Under the pieces are notes generated by a model, which was given only the letters and a program-made list of their open reading frames with translations, searched no databases and was not told the origin of the DNA. From positions 12,828,549 to 12,892,548 of the forward strand of contig NC_059409.1 in NCBI RefSeq assembly GCF_905220565.1: a stretch of DNA of 64,000 nt. The letters are read 5' to 3'. Source of the stretch: Melitaea cinxia. Its lineage: Eukaryota; Arthropoda; Insecta; Lepidoptera; Nymphalidae. The translations under genes were made by a program, and so were the position numbers. Numbering within the stretch: position 1 is the first letter of the stretch; every line of letters begins with the position of its first letter. Positions 24,736 to 36,601 of this stretch are shown piece after piece.

Positions 24736-25289
24736 TTTACTGTATTAAAAATAAATATAAAAACTCAGACAAAATTAGACAAAAAAAGAACCTGTTACTG
24801 CTAAAAGAGCGATCTCTTCCAGATAACAGATGCGTGATAATATTTGTTTATGTCAAATAGTAATTGTTAATTAGCCAAATTATATTGATAGCCTTAATAT
24901 ACAATACAATTGTATTTTGTAAACGAAAATATAACAAATTAAATACGCATTATTTGAGAGACTCAAATAACGACCTATGTCGATAAATTCTAAGATTAAC
25001 TGGTAACTTGATAGAAACTTTTTTTATTATTTCTATTTTTTTAACGTATATTACGTTGCATGATCTTTTATACCCAGTAAATTATGTCGTGAACAAGACT
25101 TAATTGAATGGCTCAGATGGCCGGTCAACCATGGGATTGTTAAAAGCTACATACAGAACAAAGAATATAACAGAAGTGTTAGAACTTAATTCTAACGAAG
25201 TATTTTTTTTTTATATAGACTTCAAACTATAATAACTATAATATGACAGGGAATACCTGACACTCAACGCCCCCCAGTAGCAATTTTTC

Positions 25290-25430
25290 CTGTGTCGGAT
25301 GCTAGGAAACACACCAATGCATACGTACAAACGTACAACCACAGAAAACATCTTTTTGGCCAATTCAAATATTTGCCATGAGCGGGGATCGAGCCCGCGA
25401 TCAGCAGTACAGAAGCCTAGATGCGTTGTC
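25290..25430 (-). mobile_element. tRNA-headed SINE fragment, inverted
   Basis: On the minus strand a box B-like GCGGGCTCGATCCCCGCTC and a CATGGCAAATATTTGAATTGGCC stretch correspond to the head and early body of an S1-type SINE. The rest is lost or unrecognisable. Overlapping reading frames on both strands (25211-25432, 25299-25517) are incidental. Confidence 0.5.
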
Positions 25431-25597
25431 AATACTCATATAACTATAATCGGAACACTCAAGAAGATAGCGCGTGCACTATTGAATTCTCGGAAACTCA
25501 AATGGATCAATAACTAACATATTAAATATCACAATATATATCATAATATGTCATAGAAATTCAACAATATGTGATTGTTTACTTTTTCAATTCATAG

Positions 25598-25700
25598 TTA
25601 ATATTATAAATGCGAAAGTTAATCTCTCTGTCAGTTACACTTTGAAGTGAACTAATGAACGAATTTTGATGATATTTGATACAGAGATCTTGAAAAAGGA
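25598..25700 (+). repeat. RTE-like repeat fragment
   Basis: TTATAAATGCGAAAGTTAATCTCTC followed by a GAATTTTGATGATATTTGATACAGAG stretch is the same module as at 17060, diverged. Confidence 0.4.
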
Positions 25701-26492
25701 CATATGCTGCCTTTTATTGCAAAAAAAGGGCTTGGATAGGGGTTACTAACTAGTACTGAAATGCTGACAGTAAAAATAATGTTCTATCAGTAGAATGGTT
25801 GTTTTTAGATAAACAAAAACAAAACAATATTTTTAAATACCAGTTTTATTTGCGCCACTTATTCCACTTCAATATTCTCACTTCTTAGATTTAAAATAGT
25901 CGTTAAATGGATATTAAGGCCGTATTGCCAGTCATGCATATTAAAGCACAGTTGCGTAATATATGTATAATCCTGTAACCTCATTATGATGAAATAATTA
26001 AAATCAGCGCTTAAATACAAAGTTTACAAGCAACTGTATGGCATATAAAGCCATTTGTAAGCAAGAATCGAACATATATCTATTGTGATTGTCATGTCAT
26101 TGCTATAGCAAATATACAAATGTTAAGAAGCAAAATTAAGCAGGTATTAGATTTTTTCATAATTCAACTAAATTGTTACAAAATCAGTTTCAACGAATCC
26201 ATTAGTAAGCTAATTATTAGTTCCAAGTTAAATCCAGTCGTTATATTACTAACAATCTAACATGTTCTGTCTTGCGAACTGCCAAACACGGGAAGTTAAA
26301 ATATTCGTTTTGCATTCTGAAATATTACAATTTTCTATGCAATTTTACTAATTCTTCATTCTGTAAAAAGGTTCTACAAAGTATTAGTAAACTTTAAATG
26401 TAAAAATTAGCCGGACCGGTCCAGTCATCTTCGATTTTTGCAATGAGCAACGCATATAGCAATTCTTTTATATTTTATGTTTACAATATTAT

Positions 26493-26696
26493 CGCTTCAA
26501 CCTGTAATATCCCACTACTGGGCATAGGCCTCTTTCCCCATGTAGGAGAAGGATCAGAGCTTAATCCACCACGCTGCTCCAATGCGGGTTGGCGGATATA
26601 TTCCCTACTATGAGTAACGATCACTATCAGGTGTACATGATAACAACCGGGGCCGACGGCTTAACGTGCTCTCCGAGGCATGGTGGGCAAACCCAC
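26493..26696 (-). mobile_element. SINE (family S1), 5'-truncated, 11-bp duplication
   Basis: It carries the S1 tail and body only, on the minus strand, well preserved (GGGCATAGGCCTCTTTCCCC and GAGTAACGATCACTATCAG on the plus strand). TACAATATTAT at 26482-26492 recurs exactly at 26697-26707. The truncation point, near GGTGGGCAAACCCAC, is close to that of the 10757 copy. Confidence 0.88.
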
Positions 26697-28888
26697 TACA
26701 ATATTATACTGCATAGATATTAAAACTATACCCTATAACAATATAAAATGTTTTTCAAAACATTATTGTTTATTTCGATTAAGAATATTTAAATATATGT
26801 ATTTTTGATGCCCTTATTGTCCATTATCTTCTCTATTGATAAAGTATTTTAAGCGATCGTGTTATTTGTAAATTTTTTCAACTTGTTTGTTCAAACGTTT
26901 AATAATGTTTGCGACATTGTTTGACGCGTTCGTCACGTAGAATGTGTTTGACGTGGTTTAATGGAAAATTTGTTTGACGGCGCGTGCTTATGATAACAAC
27001 TTTGAAGGTGAGTGATATTTGACGAATAAGATCCCGTAAGATAAACCAAAATTCAAAGTACTCCAGCAAACATTTCAAACATTAATTGGTTTTTGGATCA
27101 AAATATCAAGCTGTTTGACATTCAACCCCATCAAGGAAAAATAGTGTGTTTCAGTTTCGCCACGCGACTGCAGTCCTTAAGAACAATTACCCTAATATGT
27201 AAAAATTAAAAAATTGCATGAAATGAATCAAATAATAATTAATAAAAAAAATAAGTCTAAAACCAAAACGTCAATTGATGCTTCCTATTCGTATCGGTAC
27301 GGTGAATGTTGGTATAAACATTGCGTCTAACAAGGAGCGGGTTTTTGGAAATCCTTATAAATCAATTTTGGAAACAGCGTTTCTTCATAAGACATTATAA
27401 TTAAATAAACTATTTCTATTAGAAAAGGAAATATCCAGTTACTTGGCGGTTTGATTTAAGTATTAAGCGTGAGAAGTTTAAAGAGATAGATTTTATTGCG
27501 GACAGGCCCTTTTTAGCGGAACCTCCTTACTATTATACTTTTATGTTACATAAATCGTTATTCACTAAATAAAAAGATGACATATATAAAAAGATCTAAA
27601 GCATGTTTGTTTTAATATATTTAAAAATAAACATCACGATAAATGCTTACGAAGTTTTTTGTTACATTTTCTTGGAATGTTATTTTATTACGATGATAGT
27701 ACTTACGAGTAAGTAATAAAAATTTTCATCCCAGTGCAAGGCTTCTTTTGTCTCTGTGTGAATCATGAATTTCCGGCGAATTTCATTTTATACTTTAAAA
27801 TGGAAATCTAAAATTCAATCGTAAATCTAGAAGTTTAGCGCGAACAACTATCTTCAGCACTTGAAGCCTTTGGACACTTGATATTTATACAACTCCGACT
27901 TTCTTAGTTTTATATTATAAGACGTAGAACTTTTATAATATATGATCTATCGAAATAATACAAGTTATTGGAAATATATTTCGATCTTTGTCCGATTAAT
28001 AAGTAATAATCAAACATTTTATTGTTCCTTTAGTTTATATTTATTTTTATTAATAATTTACGACAACGCATTTTACTTAGAACAAAAAAAAATATGCAAT
28101 GAAAAAAAACTATATTGAAGACTTATTAAAATATCCTATATATTGATACGTGAAGCAAAAACTTTGTACCCTTTTTTACAAAAAGGACGAGGAGTGCAGA
28201 AAGCTAATATATTTTTTTTTAAATTATGCATAAAGAATACGTTAAATCAATAAATAAAAAAACATCACATACACCACCATGTACTCGACACACACGTATA
28301 TATACTCTTTTGTTTATTGTTAAAGTCTGTGGTTAAATTGTGGTCTAATTTCGACCACTGGGCGACCTATATTAAATATAAAATAGTAAAATAAACATTC
28401 AAAACATCCAAAAATCGGCAAAGGCATTCTGTAAGCATTATCACGTAATATTGATTAGTTTTATCGGCCAGCGCAGTCATCGCTCCAAAAAGTTTCTATT
28501 TTTACTGGGCAGATTTGTTTCAACATGTCCATTTTATATTCACGAATAAAAATCTAACAAAAACGTTACGTATGCGTTTTTACGGTCTACAGTTTTAGAT
28601 TAAATTTTTGTGGTTTTCAAATTTTCGCAACTGTGACGAATATATTTCGTTTCTTTGAAAATGCAGTAACACATTGTGATTTTTTGACTAAGCACATTTT
28701 TAGACAAGAACTTAATGAATTAAAAGGTTATAATTATTTTGCGTTAAAATGTCGCTTCTTTTGTAACATATTTTTTTTAAATTGCTGTACATAACAAACC
28801 AATCAATACTAAGAGGTCGCTAACATCGAATTAGGTACAAAATTAAGGTACTTATTTTAACTATCAAAATAAGATTATTGAGGTAGAC

Positions 28889-29215
28889 ACACATCAGCCT
28901 ATCGCAGTCTACTGCTGGACATAGGCCTCCACAAGTTCACGCCAAAAATGTCGTGAAATCATGTGTTTTGCCCATAGCCACCACGCTGGGCAGGCGGGTT
29001 GGTGACCGCAGTGCTGGCTTTGTCGCACCGAAGACGCTGCTGCCCGTCTTCGGTCTATGTATTTCAAAGCCAGCAGTTGGATGGTTATCCTGCCATCGGT
29101 CGGCTTTTTAAGTTCCAAGGTGGTAATGGATCTGTGTTATCCCTTAGTCGCCTCTTACGACACCCACGGGAAAAGAGGAGGAGACTATATTCTTTGCTGC
29201 CGTAACCACACATAT
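28889..29215 (+). repeat. Repeat family F, near-complete copy
   Basis: It starts TCAGCCTATCGCAGTCTACTG, contains GGGCAGGCGGGTTGGTGACCG, GAAGACGCTGCTGCCCGTC and CGCCTCTTACGACACCCACGG, and ends TGCCGTAACCACAC. The copy at 44597-44935 is close to it. The terminal CCACTGCTGGACATAGGCCT is clearly related to the S1 tail. Reading frames on both strands across it are incidental. It is likely a SINE or the 3' end of a LINE. Confidence 0.7.
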
Positions 29216-29233
29216 AATTTTTATTGTATTTAT

Positions 29234-29410
29234 ATTGAGGTAGAGACAGCCAGAAATTACCTGCTCAAAATTTGGAGCCCGATTGGGGAAGTACCTCGAC
29301 TTTACAGTAGATCGTAACTAAATAATATCGCTCTTATGCAGTGTTTTGTGTCTGTGAAGAGTACGGTAACCAGAGCTCCTGAGGAGGGTTTTCTGATTTC
29401 GCAGGTATAA
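29234..29410 (-). repeat. Repeat family H, inverted copy
   Basis: The inverse of the family H right part (CTGCTCAAAATTTGGAGCCCG, GGGGAAGTACCTCGACTTTAC) runs directly into the inverse of the left part (GAGTACGGTAACCAGAGCTCC). This shows the two parts are adjacent when no SINE separates them. Confidence 0.6.
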
Positions 29411-32400
29411 GCTACATATACGGTAATAGCTTACCTATCTATCTAGTTGAATAAAAAAAGGTAAACATCATATCGACCTCCAGGACTACAACATGATTCT
29501 TTTGATGCCGTCCAGCGCGCCCAGAATCAATATCTTCAATATTATTTGTATGTTTATTATTGTTTGCGAAATACTTTTTATATCTTGTGATTTAAACTGG
29601 ATGAAGTCTTAGTAAGTATTATATTTTATTTTAAGTGTAGTTAATCTTACATACACGACACGAGTATGTCACCAGACTTTTTGAAACATACAAACGCAAC
29701 TTAAGGGATTCTTCACTTGAATTTTGAACTAAAACACTGTTTGGAAATTCTGACACCCAGCGAGGAGGTAACCTTTTTTTTTCTAGAAATACTTAATGAC
29801 AGTCAGAAATGTTTACTCGAAATTGATGTATATAAATTATATATGATTTTTTTGTAAGACCCTTTTAGACGTACTTATGTTACTACACTATGAAGAATAA
29901 ATTTCAGTCCTGTATAAAGATTGCCAACTTTCTGATGCAACACATAAGAGCTTTTAGTTAATTAAAAAAAAGTATCTATGTACTTCGGTATTATTTCTTT
30001 TTGACTGTCTAGAAGAGAGTTGTTCGCACGATGTCTCTTCTCTTGCTAATTACAGAAATGGCTTCACACAGTTGCGACAGTTCTTTGGTAAAGTCGCCTT
30101 CAACTATTAAATTTCATGTCTTTTTTCCCAACCGTCGAAGGTTCGAGACGGCCAAGGATCTGTTTCTTAGCGCATTGTATGTATATGTATGGTGTTTGAA
30201 TCCCATTGATTTTGCTATGTAAAAATTTTTGCCGTGCATAATTTTAGCCGGATTTTAGCTTATGTAAAGTTAATACTCATCACTGGATTATTGAAAGTTA
30301 ATCACATATGAGTACAACGAGTCATCAAATTCTAAACAGTTTCCAATATCAAAAGTAATAAAATTATACACGAAATAATGATTTATGCGAAAATAGTCAT
30401 TCGAGAATAATGACTGAGTTCAGAATCGCTTACATTCGTCAACTACAACACACTAGTGTAGCTTTGGGTCCTAAACAGTAAATATGGAAGCATTAATTTT
30501 ACACAGGACCATATAACAGCGTCGTATTAGTGCCGTATAAAGAGTTGATTTATATCGCAGTAGCACGGATACGATTTCTGCTGTAACTTTACTGTAGACA
30601 AGGGTTCGTTAGTTAATAATATGAGGTTCAAAGGGAAGGGAGGTCTCCGGAAAATATCACTATATCACAGGGGGGGGAATCAATAATAATAATAAAGCTT
30701 TAGATAAGCTAATAATAAAGCTTTACTATATAAAAAGGTAGAATTTTTTAACAAATAAAAGCAAATTTTTTTAAATATATATTTTCACGGTTTATGGTTA
30801 TTTCACGGTTACTTGAGCACTTTTGATTCGAATGGACGTATCACCAGTTTAATTTTATTTCAAACAAAATAAAAAATGATGTCGTCAAATCGTGTCGTCG
30901 ACGCGTCGTACTCGAAAAATATAAAGATGTTTAAGGGTTGTCGTGCACGGATGGGCACTAATGATTTATTAACAAGCAACACACGATGTTGAATTGCCGC
31001 TTTGGACTTGCATATCAAACACTATGATGTCTTTTTCATTGCTTCTTGTTTAAATGACTTTACAATTAAACTTGAAGTTTTCGTTACCCGCATCGATTTG
31101 AAATGACAGACAAGTGTATCAATTTAATTGTTAATGCCTATATAAGTCATGTCACGATGATTAATAGCTTATAATATTCGTTAGCGAACAGGAAACCTAA
31201 CGCAAAATAAGTTTTTGTCAGAATGGTTTAATTATTATTTATTCTTTATTACATTATATTTAACGTGTTACTAGACGTGGACATATCAGAAACGAAAATC
31301 GTTTACCAAAATATGCAACTTACTTGTTCTAACGCTATAATAAAAATAATAAAATTAATAAATAAATAATTATTACTTATAAAATTTCCGCGTCGTGTCA
31401 ATGACCAAGTCACCTGAGTTTTACAGTTAAGTCAGTTATCGATAGCCAATTTTCCCATATCCTCTCAACATTTTTTTTTCAAATTTATCAATTTTTAAGT
31501 TACGCGGTAATAAGCTATACCTACAGTAGTAGGTTAATAATAGATGGATGATGGATGGATGGTAGGATGATAATAGGCTTAATTTGTTTCTGGTATGATA
31601 TCGTCGTAATCCTATCACGATTATTTTTCTAATATACTAAAATAAATATAAAATAATTTTCATCCATTAAGCAGATAGATGAAGTTCATCTCTAGTTCGT
31701 ATCTCGTACTATAGCGAAGATAACCGCATAAACGACGTAGTTGCTTTCCTCGTTCATTCTACTATTCACACACATAATGCCTGACGATAGTTAGAATATT
31801 TATGTCTTCGACATATATATGTATAAGATACGATATAATGATATAAAAGACACAGTTCTGCCATTATGTATATATTTTCCCTTACATATGTAACATTTAG
31901 TTTGTATATAAAGAGTTATCTTCTTACAATCCCCTGTGACATTTACCGCCTCGAGGCATCTGTTGAGCCTTTGTAGGCATGGCATGGCAAATCTTTGCAA
32001 TTATGTTAATATATATGACAATAAATATATATAAACTTTTTGGTTAGTTTTAACTTTTTAAAATTTTAACTATAAACTTGAGATGACTATGTTATGTTAC
32101 ATAATTTATTATTTATTTTATTATTTTTCGGAAAAAACAGAAAATAAAATATTATAGACAAAATAAATGTAGATTTTTTATCGGTAATCTAATGATTATT
32201 TAAAAAAATTAATAAATAAACATTTAAATTAAATCTATAAAGCACACAATTATAGTTCATAATACATAAAGAAATAAAGACAAAAAATGTGAATCGATCC
32301 TTAGGCCTACGAAAGGATATAAATTTTTAACCAACTCAATTTCTCAAAGAGGGTAAATATGTCCCCTTTCACTTCCTTTGATCCTATGATTAGGTTTATT

Positions 32401-34384
32401 TTGTATAATGATAACAGAAATATGCATTTCATATCTCCAACGAATTGCTGGGTTATCTTCAAAGCGTTTTTTCAGTAAATTAAGTTTGAATATTTTGAAT
32501 ATATTTAGAAGTACCTCGATTTAAGATTAATGATAACATTGTGTTTTGAAAAATATTTTCAGTTCGGCCTATTAAATGATAAATAGGTTTCGATTAATAG
32601 TTAATAAATTCTTACAATCTAAGAGTGATTTAAAGTTGTAACTTGGATATTCATCACCACTTCATCAAAATATATCAATTTATTGGCAGTATAATGTTTG
32701 TGGAAGAAATTCTTTCGTAGAAATGATGAAATGAAATGTATGAACAAACTTATTTAACATTCATTTTCCATTCACACGATTAAGATTAAAATGATAGAAT
32801 TATACAAATTTTTAAATACTAGAACAGAAGAAAGATCGATAAGACAGCGTATTGAAAACAATAAGATCTTTGTTTATAAGAACTTTTCCATCTATACATC
32901 TATAAGTGGAAATAGCCATTGATAAAATCTCCAATGCCTTAAAAGCCGATGGCTAAAGGCCATTTATAAGACCATATCGAAGCCTAAGGGAAAGAAATGG
33001 ACGAAGCTAACGGCAAGCAATTCGTTCAAGATGCCGCCCACTAATGTTCCACCAGGGTTAGTTAAATAAAATATTTTATCCACTTTCCCGGCAAAACCTC
33101 AAAAATATCCATTAATGTACACCCTACAACTTAAAAAAAATTAGCCTTTATATCTAAGGCAGTAAAGGCGGATATTACAAATATTTTTTTAGGTTTTTCG
33201 TACAAGTTACTATATATAACAAATGTATGAAAAAAATCATACGGATTTATGTTTAAGACGTGCTCAGTTATGTTCGATGGGTTGTTTGAGAACACGTGAT
33301 AGCACGGATAGAGCTTTGAAAATCCCACTTACCATGGTTAAACATCCAAGAAGGAGCTGACAACCAAATAACCAAAGAAAAGTTGGTTACTATTTAGCAC
33401 AACTATTAAAGTCTTATGAATTATATTAAAAGGCGGAAAGCAAGTATGTCGAATTTACAGGTGGTACCTTGAAGTTAAGTGGTTACTGCCACCTGGGTCA
33501 CCCACATTGCAGGAGTAAAAACTTAATAAGTTAAGTTGTTACTTTGTTGAGTTTAAATTTTGTAAACAAACGTTTTGCTCAAAACTGAGATAATAATTAA
33601 ATAAATAGCGTAAATTGTCCCAATTCTTAAAGCACTAAAGAAAAATCATAAAAACTGAAGAAAGCTATAATATACAATTATGTGTTCCAAGTTAATAAAT
33701 TTTTGAAGACGAAGATTTAACCTCGGTTTTACGAAAAACAAAGCGAAATACACGAACGGCATCCGAGATTATTCGGCGATGAATTTTACATGGAAACCGG
33801 CTGGGATTGTACGAAATTTATTTATATTTGAAACGATGTTACGTTACGTCGAATATGATCAGGATTCTTTGACGTATACGAAAGTAAAGTTAGGTCTATT
33901 TATTGAAGATTGTGAAGTCGACTTTTATACTATTTAATTTTTTCATTTGATGTCCAAATTATGTAGTCGTAGTAGAAAAACAAAATTATAATTCTGTTCA
34001 AAAACAAAAAGCAAAAAAAAAAATGTTAAGATTAACATTTAAAAAACTCAAGTCAATGATGTCTTTTATGTGACGATATATCGCTTTACTTAAGGAACTG
34101 CTCATTTTTCGGGATAAATATGAGGATGAAAGAGGGAGCCTACATTCTTTTTGGGATCATAAGCGACATTAGTTTCATGGCGGTCGATCAAGCGATGAGT
34201 CACGAATGTCAAAAAAGAAGACAAACGAATAAACTCGCCTTAAGGATTATAGCGTTAAAAATAAAGGGGGTATTATTAATTACTACAACAATATTCCTCT
34301 CCAGGTATTTTTATTTAAAGATGGCAAGAATTGCCTAGATATAGAATAGTTGCCAGACCTTGACACGGCATGCCTATCAATAGT
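29411..34384. other. Long AT-rich stretch, no supported gene
   Basis: No transposon or exon was called with confidence. Reading frames at 30031-30222, 31436-31618, 31800-32000, 33131-33328 and 34120-34338 lack recognisable domains. A short exon-like segment at 33333-33356 is discussed under findings. A GC-richer patch at 33430-33530 (GGTGGTACCTTGAAG ... CACCCACATTGCAGGAG) looks like degraded repeat. Confidence 0.4.
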
Positions 34385-34510
34385 CAGTTCAGTCTATTAC
34401 AATCCACAGTTGGCCATAGGCCTCCCCAAGTTCGCGCCAGACATCCCGATTTTCCGCAATCCTCATCTAGCCCACACCAGCAATCTTACGTAGATCGTCG
34501 GTCAAACGAA
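34385..34510 (+). repeat. Repeat family F-like fragment
   Basis: TCAGTCTATTACAATCCACAG, GGCCATAGGCCTCCCCAAGTTCGCGCCAGACATCC and the following text match the 5' end of family F and the fragment at 52107-52190. It is truncated and diverged. Confidence 0.5.
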
Positions 34511-34627
34511 TATGCAATCAATCGCCTATCAATAGGTATTAATAAAAATGGGCTAGTTGTTTCTTCAAACAATATTTTTATTTCCTATTAAAAAAATAAA
34601 CAAATATATCGTGTAAATAAAGAAGGC

Positions 34628-34631
34628 AGCT
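34628..34631. repeat. Target-site duplication AGCT, left copy
   Basis: AGCT immediately precedes the element and is repeated at 42202-42205 right after it. A 4-bp duplication is what gypsy-type integrases generate. The duplicated site is itself a palindrome. Confidence 0.85.
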
Positions 34632-34900
34632 AGACAAGTTTACGGGAGCGCGAAAGGGCTTTTTAAAAAAATATTACATTAATTAAACAAAAACTATTTA
34701 ATTAAAAATTAATTAAAACTACAGTGGACACGTCCGAACAGAATTACATGCTCTGGATTAATCGTTGATTTAATTCTAATTAAACTTTCTCAAGACATAT
34801 GATCCCAAAGCATGAGACAACGTGAGATATCATTTGTTATTCCTATTCCGCTGATTAAGCATTTACTTGTACTGTTCTCATGCCTTGGTCCAACATAACT
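34632..34900 (-). repeat. 3' LTR of the errantivirus
   Basis: This is the 269-bp copy downstream of env. By eye it is identical at every position to 41933-42201. In element orientation it starts AGTTATGTTGG and ends AACTTGTCT. The first 46 nt also encode the last 14 residues and the stop codon of Env. The AT-rich middle (ATTAATTTTTAATTAAATAG in element orientation) may contribute processing signals, but no canonical AATAAA is obvious. Confidence 0.95.
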
Positions 34901-36601
34901 CTTCCCCCCTTAAGTTCGAAACCGTCGGAAGAATTTGACTTCTGAAGGTTTCGACCCTTGCTTAAAATTTTATTCTTAACACTTTTTATAACTAAAATTA
35001 AACAAATAGTAATTAATATAAGATATAAAATTAGAGTTCCTACACTGACACTGTTAACTTTTATTATTGATTTAATTTCACTTTCACTTTCACTTTCACT
35101 TGAACTTTTCATTTTTAAGGCCGCAGATAGATACTTTATGTCATCCAAATTAATTCCCTTAATATCAATCGGATCGACAGGAATAGGGAGTTCCTTCTTT
35201 GGCTGAGGTAAATTAATAATAGGTGTCACCTTGTATTCAAATTTTTCCAATGTGTGTTGAAGATAATATAAATGAAGATCATTAAGTAGAATCTCGCAGC
35301 CAGGATCTATTTGAACGAGATAAGTTCCCATCATAGATGTTTTTGTTATATCGTTTTCACATTTGTAAGACATTACTTCCTTATTTCGTGAATATATTAT
35401 CCAACGGGCAGAAGAAAGACGTTGTGCTTTAACTTCTTCGATATTAACTACTCGTCTATGACATTGAGTTAAGTCATTGTGAAATTGCATCAATTGTTCC
35501 ATACACGTTATCGTTGAGTAAGGGATAAAATTATGTTCAGTGCATATGTACTGATTATCGCCGAACACATGTTGACACGGAGACGCGACCGGCAAGTACT
35601 TCGAACCTTTCACCATAAGGAAGGGATATTCGGGAATAATAATGAAAGTTTTGTTTTTAATTTGATCAAAAATAGGCAATGAATAAATTTTATAATAATT
35701 ATACGTATTATTATCTGTAAGAGGAACTTCTATTATAAATGTTATCTGGTTTCCTTTTACATACGCCTTAACAGACAATGTTCGCTCTATTTTAATTATA
35801 TTACTTTCTGTTACAGGATACAATAAACTATGATATTTTTCTATAGAAGAAAATATGTAAAACAATTCAGTAGAATTAATTATTGATTGATGTAGCACAG
35901 AAATTTTACTAAAGGCTAAGGCTGTCTCAATTTCATTGAGTGTTATATATATTGAACGGAAATTATTAATAAACGTACTATATATACTTAGAACATAAGT
36001 GGAATATATTGAGTTTTCTTCTTTTGTCACCATGTCTTTCAACATACTTTCTACGCGTTTTAAACGTTCATTAATAATTAAAGAATTGTTATATAAAATT
36101 TCTGTACTATTAATAGAATAATCCAACATTTTGGAAACCAGGGTAATTTTATTATCGATTAAATTTTGTTTGTTATATAATTTGTAAATAAGATTATCAT
36201 AGTAAAGCGCGTCTTCGTGATCTAAGTTACCAGTTATCGATTTTATAATAGAACCTACGGGATTAAGCAAACCTCTTCGAAATCTTTTTGTTGGTGCTAT
36301 CTGTTTTGCCTTTTCTATAGTTATATCTTTTAAATATTCTACTTGCATTTTCATATTACTAAATTCATACATATAAGGTTTATCTGTATTAATTACTCTA
36401 TTAAAATCACTATACTTATTTATATTAAACTCTAAATCGACAAATATAGAACTTAAATCTAATACTTTTATGATTAACCACTTATTTTCTTGTTTATAGG
36501 CCTGACCTTGTTTGACAGGCAACAGGCCTGGGTTACCTTCAATCTTTTGAAGTTGAAGGGATTGGGTCTCCTTCATCATCGCCAGGGCGATTACGCACCA
36601 C
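34855..36601 (-). CDS. env: Errantivirus envelope protein (Env), baculovirus F-like, main exon
   Basis: Env is a membrane fusion glycoprotein related to baculovirus F proteins. The frame is 574 codons from the first ATG (36579) and stays open up to 36615. Visible features, numbered from that ATG: a furin-type RFRR at 99-102, followed by a hydrophobic Gly-rich fusion-peptide region starting GLLNPVGSI, several Asn-X-Ser/Thr sites, a Cys-rich segment around 335-430, an acidic Ser-Glu repeat near 492-501, a membrane span near 510-535 and a basic tail. The final 14 residues come from the LTR. The ATG overlaps the end of pol by 41 nt. From its own ATG the protein lacks a convincing signal peptide. 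A consensus splice acceptor (CCTCCACAG|G, exon starting at 36601) suggests the normal mRNA joins this frame to a leader exon at 41762-41778. No frameshift or internal stop was seen. Confidence 0.9.
34901..34911 (-). promoter_or_regulatory. Polypurine tract (plus-strand primer)
   Basis: In element orientation AAGGGGGGAAG sits directly against the 3' LTR start (AGTTATG). RNase H spares such tracts so they prime plus-strand DNA synthesis. Here the tract also lies inside the env reading frame. Confidence 0.9.

Noticed and set aside
27713..27759. Minus-strand 47-nt exon-like segment before CTC|GTAAGT
   Set aside because: The frame is open (TKEALHWDENFYYLL), but the putative acceptor has no pyrimidine tract and the peptide is not recognisable.
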